Source: CAZRWD01 sp964603785 (GTDB lineage: Bacteria > Fermentibacterota > Fermentibacteria > Fermentibacterales > Fermentibacteraceae). Taken from it: 64,000 nt of DNA. The DNA lies in assembly GCA_964603785.1 (NCBI GenBank), contig CAZRWD010000002.1, forward strand, positions 62,001 to 126,000, read 5' to 3'. The translations under genes and the position numbers were made by a program. The notes under the pieces are model-generated. The model was given only the letters and a program-made list of their open reading frames with translations, was not told the origin of the DNA and ran no database searches. Shown here piece after piece: positions 34,289 to 40,874 of the stretch. Positions within the stretch are counted from its first letter, which is position 1. Each line of letters opens with the position of its first letter.

Positions 34289-35641
34289 ATGGGAGAGAGC
34301 ACGGACGAGATCCTCGAGAGCATCTCCGACGGGGTCTTCACGGTCGACGCCGACTGGAGGATAACGTCCTTCAACCGTGCAGCCTCGGAGATCACCGGGA
34401 TACCGCGCGAGGAGGCCATCGGCCGTATCTGTTCGGAGGTCTTCCGCAGCAGCATGTGCGAGACCGGATGCGCTATCAGGAGGAGCCTCGATACCGGGAG
34501 ACCCGTGGTGGGGCGCTCGTGCTACATAGTGAACTCCTCCGGCGAGAAGGTCCCGATAAGCGTCTCGACGGCCGTTCTCAGGGACTCGGAGGGCAGGGTG
34601 CTCGGAGGGGCGGAGACCTTCAGGGACCTGAGCGAGATAGAGGCCCTTCGTCAGGAGCTGGAGGGCCGGTACACCGCCGGCGATCTGGTGAGCCACAGCC
34701 CTCTCATGCAGAGGATATTCGAGGTTCTCCCCGCCATCGCCGAGAGCCCGAGCACCGTTCTCGTGGCCGGAGAGACCGGCACCGGGAAGGAGATCGTAGC
34801 CCGCACGATACACTCCATGAGCCCGAGGAGGTCCGGACCCTTCGTAGCGGTGAACTGCGGCGCGCTGCCGGAGACCCTTCTGGAGTCCGAGCTCTTCGGC
34901 TGGAGGGCGGGCGCCTTCACGGGCGCCGAAAGGGACAGGCAGGGCCGCTTCGCCGCAGCGAAGGGGGGCACGCTCCTCCTGGACGAGATATCCGAGACCA
35001 GCCCGGCCCTCCAGGTGAAGCTTCTCAGGGTCCTCCAGGAGAGGACCTACGAGCCCCTGGGATCGTCACGGACGGAGAGGGCGGACGTCAGGATAGTCGC
35101 CGCCACCAACAGGGATCTCGCGGCGGAGGTCGGGTCCGGGAGGATGCGCGAGGACTTCTACTACAGGATCAACGTGGTGCGCATAGAGCTGCCGCCCCTC
35201 CGGAGGCGGAAGGAGGACATCCCTCTCCTGCTGGGGCATTTCATCGACAGGCTCAACAAGCTCCAGGGAAGAACGGTGGAGGGGGTGGACCCCGAGGCGC
35301 TGTCGCTCCTGATGGCGCACGACTGGCCGGGGAACGTGCGCGAGCTGGAGAACGCCGTCGAGCATGCCTTCATACTCTGCAGGCGCAGGAGGATAGGGAT
35401 CGAGTGCCTGCCGGCGGGGCTCACGCCCCGGAGGTCCAGGAGGACGCTCCGCGAGGCGGCCGCCTCCAGGGAGGCGCTCGAGGCCGCAGTGATCCTCGAG
35501 GCCCTCGATCGGAACGCGGGCGACAGGACCAGGACCGCCGGGGAGCTCGGAATCCACCGGACCACCCTCTACAGGAAGATGAAGCGCCTCGGAATCGAGT
35601 CAGGAGACCCCGGGCACGATCCGGGGAAGCGTAGCAGATGA
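34289..35641 (+). CDS. Sigma-54-dependent transcriptional activator with PAS sensor
   Basis: 450 residues. PAS domain at about 5-115 with a Cys pair in MCETGCAI, AAA+ domain at about 135-365 (Walker A GETGTGKE, intact GAFTGA in AGAFTGAERDRQ, Walker B GGTLLLDEIS, arginine finger region REDFYYRINV), and a Fis-type helix-turn-helix at about 400-440 (TAGELGIHRTTLYRKMKRLG). Unlike the regulator at 13006 it has every motif for sigma-54 activation. It lies directly before a -24/-12 promoter and the ORP-like operon, as in Desulfovibrio where a sigma-54 activator drives the orp genes. The Cys-containing PAS could sense redox state (inference). Confidence 0.9.
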   Translation: MGESTDEILESISDGVFTVDADWRITSFNRAASEITGIPREEAIGRICSEVFRSSMCETGCAIRRSLDTGRPVVGRSCYIVNSSGEKVPISVSTAVLRDSEGRVLGGAETFRDLSEIEALRQELEGRYTAGDLVSHSPLMQRIFEVLPAIAESPSTVLVAGETGTGKEIVARTIHSMSPRRSGPFVAVNCGALPETLLESELFGWRAGAFTGAERDRQGRFAAAKGGTLLLDEISETSPALQVKLLRVLQERTYEPLGSSRTERADVRIVAATNRDLAAEVGSGRMREDFYYRINVVRIELPPLRRRKEDIPLLLGHFIDRLNKLQGRTVEGVDPEALSLLMAHDWPGNVRELENAVEHAFILCRRRRIGIECLPAGLTPRRSRRTLREAAASREALEAAVILEALDRNAGDRTRTAGELGIHRTTLYRKMKRLGIESGDPGHDPGKRSR

Positions 35642-35767
35642 GCTACATCATCTTTATGAATGTTGCGTTCCTGCATCATGACCGGGATGGCGCCGTCTTC
35701 GTGGCATCTTCTCCATAATATTATCCTGCAAAAATATCAATCCACGCTTCGGTTCCCGGCGGGCGGC

Positions 35768-35783
35768 GGGCAAGCCATATGCT
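35768..35783 (+). promoter_or_regulatory. Sigma-54 (-24/-12) promoter of the ORP-like operon
   Basis: GGGCAAGCCATATGCT fits the TGGCACG-N4-TTGCW consensus: GG (35769-35770) and GC (35781-35782) are exactly ten bases apart, with GGCA, G and TGCT conserved. A start about 12 bases further, near 35794, leaves a short leader holding the GGAAGGAAGGAG ribosome site of the first gene. The rest of 35642-35767 holds a perfect ATAATATTAT palindrome near 35716 and no gene. Confidence 0.75.
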
Positions 35784-35810
35784 TTAGTGGATGTGGAAGG
35801 AAGGAGTTCG

Positions 35811-36374
35811 ATGAAGGCTGCCTTCTCGTTCTGGGGTGACCGCATCGCACCCGTGCTCGACGTGTCGGAGACGGTCAGGATCGTCGAGGCGGAAGAGGGC
35901 AGCGTCGTCTCGAGCGAGGACATCGCCATCGGCGGGTCGACTCCCGCCGGGATGATAGGCGATCTCGTCCGCAGGGGCGTGGGGGAACTCGTCTGCGGCG
36001 CCGTCTCGAGGCCTTTCCGGGGGCTTCTCGGAGCCTACGGGATCGAAGTCCATCCCTTCGTCTCGGGAGCGCTCGAGGCCGTCATCGGAGCCTGGCTGGA
36101 GGGGCGTCTCGGGGAGGTCGAGTTCAACATGCCGGGATGCAGGGGCGGAGGATCGGGATTCGCCGCCGGGCGACCCGGGAGGAGGTCGGGCATGAACAGC
36201 GGTAGAGGGAGACCGGCAGGTGGAGGGGGAAGGGGCAGGATGGGAGGGACCGGAGCCGGTCCGGCCGGACGCTGCCTCTGTCCGTCCTGCGGATATGCCG
36301 AACCTCACGAGAGGGGCGTGCCCTGCCTGGGCAGGAAGTGCCCCCGGTGCGGGACGGCGATGACAAGGGAGTAG
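35811..36374 (+). CDS. NifX/NifB-family Fe-Mo cofactor-binding-like protein with zinc-ribbon tail
   Basis: 187 residues. The first 105 form a dinitrogenase iron-molybdenum cofactor-binding fold (MKAAFSFWGDRIAPVLD, then GVGELVCGAVSRPF). A Gly/Arg-rich linker (about 112-150) leads to a zinc ribbon with CPSC and CPRC pairs and an extra Cys between them. ATG 35811 is set by GGAAGGAAGGAG just upstream. First gene behind the sigma-54 promoter. NifX-fold proteins bind metal-sulfur clusters, and in ORP a Mo-Cu cluster; the cluster bound here is unknown. It does not imply nitrogen fixation. Confidence 0.8.
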   Translation: MKAAFSFWGDRIAPVLDVSETVRIVEAEEGSVVSSEDIAIGGSTPAGMIGDLVRRGVGELVCGAVSRPFRGLLGAYGIEVHPFVSGALEAVIGAWLEGRLGEVEFNMPGCRGGGSGFAAGRPGRRSGMNSGRGRPAGGGGRGRMGGTGAGPAGRCLCPSCGYAEPHERGVPCLGRKCPRCGTAMTRE

Positions 36375-36428
36375 GAGGCCGGGAACATCCGGAGGTGTCC
36401 GGGGTCGTTCCGGCGGAAGGGAGTAGAA

Positions 36429-36779
36429 ATGCCTCGTGGAGATGGGACGGGACCCAGGGGAATGGGTCCGATGACCGGAAGGGGAGCGGGTTTCTGCGCC
36501 GGCTCCGGAGTCCCCGGATACGCGAACCCGGGCATGTACGGAGGCGGCAGGGGAGGCTGGGGCAACAGGTTCTGGTTCCGGGCGACCGGCAGGCCGGGCT
36601 GGTCGAGGCTCGGAGGCGCCTTCCCGGGCTGGCCCGTCTACGGCGGAGGCCCCGCCGGACAGCCTGACCCCGAGGAGGAGAAGAGGTACCTCGAGGGCCA
36701 GGCCAGGATGCTCAGGGAGCAGGTTGAGGAGATCCAGAAGAGGATAGATCTCCTGGGACAGGCCGGCAGGGCCGAGTAG
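36429..36779 (+). CDS. DUF5320 protein
   Basis: 116 residues. The N-terminal PRGDGTGPRGMGPMTGRGAG is the DUF5320 signature, followed by a Gly/Trp/Pro-rich low-complexity middle and a C-terminal coiled coil (about 75-112, rich in Glu, Leu and Arg). The family regularly neighbours NifX-like and MinD-ferredoxin genes in anaerobes; its function is not established. GGAAGGGAG precedes ATG 36429. Confidence 0.85.
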   Translation: MPRGDGTGPRGMGPMTGRGAGFCAGSGVPGYANPGMYGGGRGGWGNRFWFRATGRPGWSRLGGAFPGWPVYGGGPAGQPDPEEEKRYLEGQARMLREQVEEIQKRIDLLGQAGRAE

Positions 36780-36808
36780 GTCTCCGTGAGACCGGACGGG
36801 GGGAATAC

Positions 36809-37168
36809 GTGAGAATAGCCGTGACGGCAGCCGGGCTTGCGCCGGACTCGCCCCTCGACGAGAGATTCGGGAGGGCGGCGGCATTCGTGCTCCATGACAC
36901 GGTTACCGGTGAATACGAGGCCGTCGACAACAGGGCGGGGATCGACGCATCCCAGGGTGCGGGGGTCCAGGCCGCGGAAAGGGTCGCAGGGCTGAAGGTC
37001 GACGCGCTGATCACCGGTCATGTCGGACCGAAGGCCTTCCGTGCGCTCTCAAGCGCGGGCATCGAGGTGTACACTTCGGGCCCGTGCACCGTGAGGCAGG
37101 CTCTCGAGGCGTTCTCGGGCGGGAGCCTGACGCGGGCGTCCTCCGCCGACGTCGAATCGCACTGGTGA
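36809..37168 (+). CDS. NifX-family dinitrogenase iron-molybdenum cofactor-binding-like protein
   Basis: 119 residues forming a single NifX/NifB-C fold: RIAVTAAGLAPDSPLDERFG, GAGVQAAERVAG, ALITGHVGPKAF and a late GIEVYTSGP. The GHVGPKAF segment is typical of stand-alone members near MinD-ferredoxin ATPases. It starts with GTG after a GGGGGA ribosome site. It is the second of three NifX-type domains in this operon; the third is fused to Mrp. Confidence 0.88.
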   Translation: MRIAVTAAGLAPDSPLDERFGRAAAFVLHDTVTGEYEAVDNRAGIDASQGAGVQAAERVAGLKVDALITGHVGPKAFRALSSAGIEVYTSGPCTVRQALEAFSGGSLTRASSADVESHW

Positions 37169-37179
37169 AGGAGGGCGCC

Positions 37180-37491
37180 GTGGGGGACGGTTCCCCGAAG
37201 GGGCTGTGGACCGCCCACGAGGACGAGTATCGGGGGCTGCTGTCCATGATGCGCGACAGGGCGGCCCGGTACGGCCTCGTGGTGAACCCCGACACCAGCC
37301 GTGTCGAGAAGGTCGTCGGACTGATGACCGAGAACCTCGTCTCGACCGGCAGGCCGTTCTGCCCGTGCAAGCAGGGGCATCCCCTGGACCCGTCGGCCGA
37401 CCCCGTCTGCCCGTGCCGGGAATGGCTCGACGAGATAGAGCGCGACGGACACTGCTCCTGCAGGCTCTTCTTCAGGGGGGAGCCGGTCTGA
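37180..37491 (+). CDS. Ferredoxin:thioredoxin reductase catalytic-subunit-like protein
   Basis: 103 residues with the FTR catalytic Cys pattern FCPCKQGHP, CPCREW and GHCSCRLFF, which ligates a [4Fe-4S] cluster beside a redox disulfide. The GTG start at 37180 is favoured by AAGGAGG seven bases upstream; GTG 37165, overlapping the previous stop, is the alternative. It may pass electrons to a thiol partner (inference). Its TGA overlaps the next gene's CTG start. Confidence 0.83.
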   Translation: MGDGSPKGLWTAHEDEYRGLLSMMRDRAARYGLVVNPDTSRVEKVVGLMTENLVSTGRPFCPCKQGHPLDPSADPVCPCREWLDEIERDGHCSCRLFFRGEPV

Positions 37492-38345
37492 GCCGCTTCG
37501 TCGTCGCGATCGCCTCCGGGAAGGGTGGCACCGGCAAGACAACCGTCGCCGTCAGCACGGCCCTGGCCTGTGCGGGCGGAACGGTGCTGGCCGACTGCGA
37601 CGTCGAGGAGCCGAACTGCAGGATCTTCACCGGCGGCGTCCTCGCATCCTCGTCGGAGGTCTCCACAGCCGTCCCGGTCGTGGACGAGCGGCTGTGCGCC
37701 TCCTGCGGGGAGTGCAGCAGGTTCTGCAGGTATCATGCCATCGTCTGTCTCGGGAAGCCTCCCGTCGTCTTCCCCGAACTGTGCCACGGCTGCGGAGGAT
37801 GCACCCTTGTCTGCCCGGCGGGGGCCATCACGGAGGCGGGCAGGAGGACGGGAGTGGTCGAGGTCTACGATGCCGGCGGGCTTACCCTCGTGGAGGGCAG
37901 GCTGGACGTCGGGAGCGCGATGGGAGTCCCCGTCATCAGAGCTGTGCTGGGCGCCCTGCCTCCCGACGGGACCGCGATAATCGACGCGCCTCCCGGAACC
38001 GCCTGTCCGATGGTCGCTTCCGTAAGCGGGGCCGACGCCGTGGTGCTCGTCACCGAACCGACGCCGTTCGGGCTGCACGATCTCTCCCTTGCCGTCGAGA
38101 CTCTCCGGCTGATGGGCCTGCCCTTCGGAGTTGTCGTGAACAGGGCCGGATCGGGCGACGGCCGGGTGCATGACTTCTGCTCGTCCGGATCGATCCCCCT
38201 CCTTGCCGAGATCCCGGACGACAGGAGGATCGCGGAAGCCTACTCCCGCGGAGTGGCCGCCATCGATGCTGTTCCCGGGACGAGGCCGCTGTTCGAGGCG
38301 ATACTCTCCGGGGCGGCGGGTCTCGCAGCCGGGGGAGGGCCCTGA
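37488..38345 (+). CDS. MinD-superfamily P-loop ATPase with inserted ferredoxin domain (first copy)
   Basis: 285 residues. Deviant Walker A ASGKGGTGKTT (about residues 8-18), ADCDVEEPN, an inserted 2x[4Fe-4S] ferredoxin at about 65-110 (CASCGECSRFC, CHGCGGCTLVC), then IIDAPPGTACP and VTEPTPFGLHDL typical of MinD/Mrp ATPases. No ATG, GTG or TTG exists in frame ahead of the P-loop; the best start is CTG 37488, which overlaps the FTR-like stop as CTGA and has an AGGGGGG ribosome site six bases upstream. These ATPases form a complex with ORP in Desulfovibrio. Function is probably Fe-S or metal-cluster handling (inference). Confidence 0.85.
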   Translation: MSRFVVAIASGKGGTGKTTVAVSTALACAGGTVLADCDVEEPNCRIFTGGVLASSSEVSTAVPVVDERLCASCGECSRFCRYHAIVCLGKPPVVFPELCHGCGGCTLVCPAGAITEAGRRTGVVEVYDAGGLTLVEGRLDVGSAMGVPVIRAVLGALPPDGTAIIDAPPGTACPMVASVSGADAVVLVTEPTPFGLHDLSLAVETLRLMGLPFGVVVNRAGSGDGRVHDFCSSGSIPLLAEIPDDRRIAEAYSRGVAAIDAVPGTRPLFEAILSGAAGLAAGGGP

Positions 38346-38346
38346 G

Positions 38347-39225
38347 ATGAAGGAGATCGTCGTCATCAGCGGCAAGGGGGGGACGGGGAAGACCAGCCTC
38401 GCCGCCTCCTTCGCCCTGCTCTCCCGCGGGGCCGTGATAGCCGACTGCGATGTCGACGCGGCCGACATGCACCTCCTGCTCCAGCCCTCCGTGACCGGGA
38501 GATGGCGCTTCCAGAGCGGCAACGAGGCGATCATACGACCGGAGGCCTGCACGGGATGCGGGAGGTGCGAGGAGCTGTGCAGGTTCGGAGCGGTGCGCGA
38601 CCGGGGCGGCATCAGGGCCGTCGATCCCTCCGGCTGCGAAGGCTGCGGGGTCTGCGCGAGGTTCTGTCCCGCCGGCGCCATCGACTTCCCCGTCCGGGAC
38701 TGCGGCGAATGGATGATCTCGTCCACCCGGGCGGGCACCATGGTGCATGCCAGGCTTGCGCCGGGGGCGGAGAACTCGGGCAGGCTGGTCTCGACGGTCC
38801 GGAGGGAGGCCGCGAGGCTCGCCGCCGAGGAGGGGGCGGGCCTGATACTGGTGGACGGCCCGCCGGGCATCGGCTGCCCCGTCATCGCATCCATGACGGG
38901 GGCCTCGCTCGCGCTGGCGGTCACCGAGCCCACCCTCTCCGGAGCGCACGACCTTGAGAGGGTGATCTCCCTGGCTTCGCACTTCGGGATACCCGTCGCG
39001 GTCTGCATCAACAAGTGGGACATCAATCCCCCGGCCGCGGAGGAGATCGAGCGCAGGGCCGTCGCGGCGGGAGCGGCGACGGCCGGGCGCATCACGTATG
39101 ATCCCGTCTTCACGGAGTCCATGATCAGGGGCTCGACCGTCGTGGAGACCGGCGGCAGGGCCGCGGACGAGATAGCCCTGGTCTGGGACGGGGTACGCAG
39201 CATCGGAGGCTTCGATGACAGATGA
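38347..39225 (+). CDS. MinD-superfamily P-loop ATPase with inserted ferredoxin domain (second copy)
   Basis: 292 residues, paralogous to the gene before it. SGKGGTGKTSLAASF, IADCDVDAADMHLLL, inserted ferredoxin CTGCGRCEELC and CEGCGVCARFC, then LVDGPPGIGCPVIAS and VTEPTLSGAHDL. ATG 38347 begins one base after the first copy's stop. The two copies side by side are the standard arrangement in ORP-type clusters and probably form a heterodimer. Confidence 0.92.
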   Translation: MKEIVVISGKGGTGKTSLAASFALLSRGAVIADCDVDAADMHLLLQPSVTGRWRFQSGNEAIIRPEACTGCGRCEELCRFGAVRDRGGIRAVDPSGCEGCGVCARFCPAGAIDFPVRDCGEWMISSTRAGTMVHARLAPGAENSGRLVSTVRREAARLAAEEGAGLILVDGPPGIGCPVIASMTGASLALAVTEPTLSGAHDLERVISLASHFGIPVAVCINKWDINPPAAEEIERRAVAAGAATAGRITYDPVFTESMIRGSTVVETGGRAADEIALVWDGVRSIGGFDDR

Positions 39226-40438
39226 AGGCGGCGCTTCCGGAGACGGTTGCGCGCATGTCCGGTCGGCCGGCGATGACCGCCTGGCGGCGAACCTCTCCAG
39301 GATAAGGCACAAGATCCTGGTCCTCTCGGGCAAGGGTGGGGTCGGGAAGAGCACCGTGGCCGTGAACCTCGCGGTTTCGCTGGCCATGGAGGGTCATGCG
39401 ACGGGTCTCCTGGATGCGGACATCCATGGACCCAGCGTGCCGATCATGCTCGGCATTGAAGGCGCCAGGGCGGAAGTCGGGGACGGGAGGATACTCCCTG
39501 TCGACGCCGCGGGCCTCAGGGTCGTATCGATCGGCCTCTTCGACACCGGCGCCGACGAGGCCTTCATCTGGCGGGGGCCTCTCAAGGCCGGGGTGATCAG
39601 GCAGTTCCTCTCGGACGTGGAGTGGGGCGACCTGGACTTCCTCGTCGTCGACTCGCCTCCCGGAACCGGCGACGAGCCCCTCTCCGTCTGCCAGCTGATG
39701 GGAACGGTGGACGGCGCGGTGATAGTGACGACCCCGCAGCGGGTCTGCTCGGCGGATGTCAGGCGGAGCATCACTTTCTGCCGCAGGCTCGGCGTCCCCG
39801 TCCTGGGAGTGATCGAGAACATGAGCGGCTTCGCATGCCCGTCGTGCGGAGAGGTCACACGGATCCTGAGGACGGGAGGCGGCCGCGAGACAGCCGAACG
39901 GATGGGCGTCCCCTTCCTCGGATCGATCCCCCTGGATCCCGCCGTCGCGGAATCGGGGGACTCGGGACGGCCCTTCATCCACCATTATCGCGGCTCCGCC
40001 ACCGCAGGGGCGATGTCGGACATACTGGAAGGCATCGCCCCGGCCTGCGGGGAGCGGGCGCCGGAAGAAGAAGGGAGCGGCAGGATGGCTGCACGGACGA
40101 GGCGGATCGCGGTTCCCCTCCACGGAGGCGTTCTCTGCGCACACTTCGGTCACTGCGAGAAGTTCGCGGTCATGGACGTGGACTGCGCCGACGGCAGGAT
40201 AGCGTCGCGCAGCGACATGACACCGCCGCCCCACGAGCCGGGCCTCCTCCCGAGGTGGCTCGCAGGCCAGGGCGTTCAGATCGTCGTCGCCGGCGGCATG
40301 GGCTCGAGGGCGCGTCAGATATTCGAGGAGAACGGGATATCGGTCATCACGGGGGCTCCTGCGATGGATCCCGAGGCGGTTGCACGAGGCTGGGCGGCAG
40401 GCAGCCTCGAGCTCGGCGAGAACGCATGTGACCACTGA
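39215..40438 (+). CDS. mrpORP: MrpORP: Mrp/ApbC iron-sulfur carrier ATPase fused to an ORP/NifX domain
   Basis: 407 residues. Residues 30-285 are Mrp/NBP35: LSGKGGVGKSTVAVNLA, DADIHGPSVP, VDSPPGTGDEPL, VTTPQRVC, and the cluster-holding CPSCG after GVIENMSGFA. Residues 295-400 are a NifX/ORP-type cofactor-binding fold (RIAVPLHGGVLCAHFGHC, GQGVQIVVAGGMGSRA). The same fusion exists in Desulfovibrio as MrpORP. It probably carries Fe-S, and perhaps heterometal, clusters. ATG 39215 overlaps the second MinD gene by 11 bases. Confidence 0.93.
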   Translation: MTDEGGASGDGCAHVRSAGDDRLAANLSRIRHKILVLSGKGGVGKSTVAVNLAVSLAMEGHATGLLDADIHGPSVPIMLGIEGARAEVGDGRILPVDAAGLRVVSIGLFDTGADEAFIWRGPLKAGVIRQFLSDVEWGDLDFLVVDSPPGTGDEPLSVCQLMGTVDGAVIVTTPQRVCSADVRRSITFCRRLGVPVLGVIENMSGFACPSCGEVTRILRTGGGRETAERMGVPFLGSIPLDPAVAESGDSGRPFIHHYRGSATAGAMSDILEGIAPACGERAPEEEGSGRMAARTRRIAVPLHGGVLCAHFGHCEKFAVMDVDCADGRIASRSDMTPPPHEPGLLPRWLAGQGVQIVVAGGMGSRARQIFEENGISVITGAPAMDPEAVARGWAAGSLELGENACDH

Positions 40439-40847
40439 CACCGGCCTCCGTGCGAAGGACGGGCTGGGACACGACGACTGCATTCTCTGCGGATGGCGCG
40501 ATCCGCTCCGTCTCGGGCTGAAGTTCGAGCACGACGGCAACGGCGGGCTCAGGGCGAGGCTCTCGGTGAACAGGAGCCTCCAGGGCTACGACGGGATCCT
40601 CCACGGCGGCATGGTGAGCGCGGTCCTGGATGCGGCCATGACCCACTGTCTCATCCACATGGGCATACCCGCGCTCACCGCGGAGCTGAGGGTGAGGTTC
40701 ACCAGGCCGATACCCTGCGAGGGAGATCTGGAGATATCCGCCAGGCTGGTCGAAGCCAGGCCCCCCCTCTACAGGGTCTCGGCCGAGCTGCTCTCGGGAG
40801 GCGAGGTCCACGCCTCCGCCGAGGCGGCCTTCATACACAGGCGGTGA
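40428..40847 (+). CDS. PaaI-type hotdog-fold thioesterase
   Basis: 139 residues with the 4HBT signature GILHGGMVSAVLDAAMTHCL and a Cys-containing N-terminal segment (DCILCGWRDP). It likely hydrolyses an acyl-CoA; substrate unknown. GTG 40428 lies within the end of mrpORP, so it is the last gene of that operon although its role in it is not obvious. Confidence 0.85.
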   Translation: MTTDTGLRAKDGLGHDDCILCGWRDPLRLGLKFEHDGNGGLRARLSVNRSLQGYDGILHGGMVSAVLDAAMTHCLIHMGIPALTAELRVRFTRPIPCEGDLEISARLVEARPPLYRVSAELLSGGEVHASAEAAFIHRR

Positions 40848-40852
40848 GGGGC

Positions 40853-40870
40853 TCCGGGGCATCGCCCGGA
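40853..40870 (+). terminator. Small hairpin between convergent genes, possible bidirectional terminator
   Basis: TCCGGG, loop GCATCG, CCCGGA, a 6-bp stem in the 27-base gap between the thioesterase and the convergent PEP-synthase-like gene. No T tract follows, so the call is weak. Confidence 0.3.
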
Positions 40871-40874
40871 TGGG

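Noticed and set aside
35631..35646. A terminator at the end of the sigma-54 activator gene
   Set aside because: The GTAGC/GCTAC stem is only five bases, overlaps the stop codon and has just a short T run.
35811..40438. Nitrogenase cofactor synthesis
   Set aside because: NifX-like domains alone do not imply nitrogen fixation; no nifH, nifD, nifK, nifE, nifN or NifB radical SAM gene is present, and the cluster matches ORP operons.
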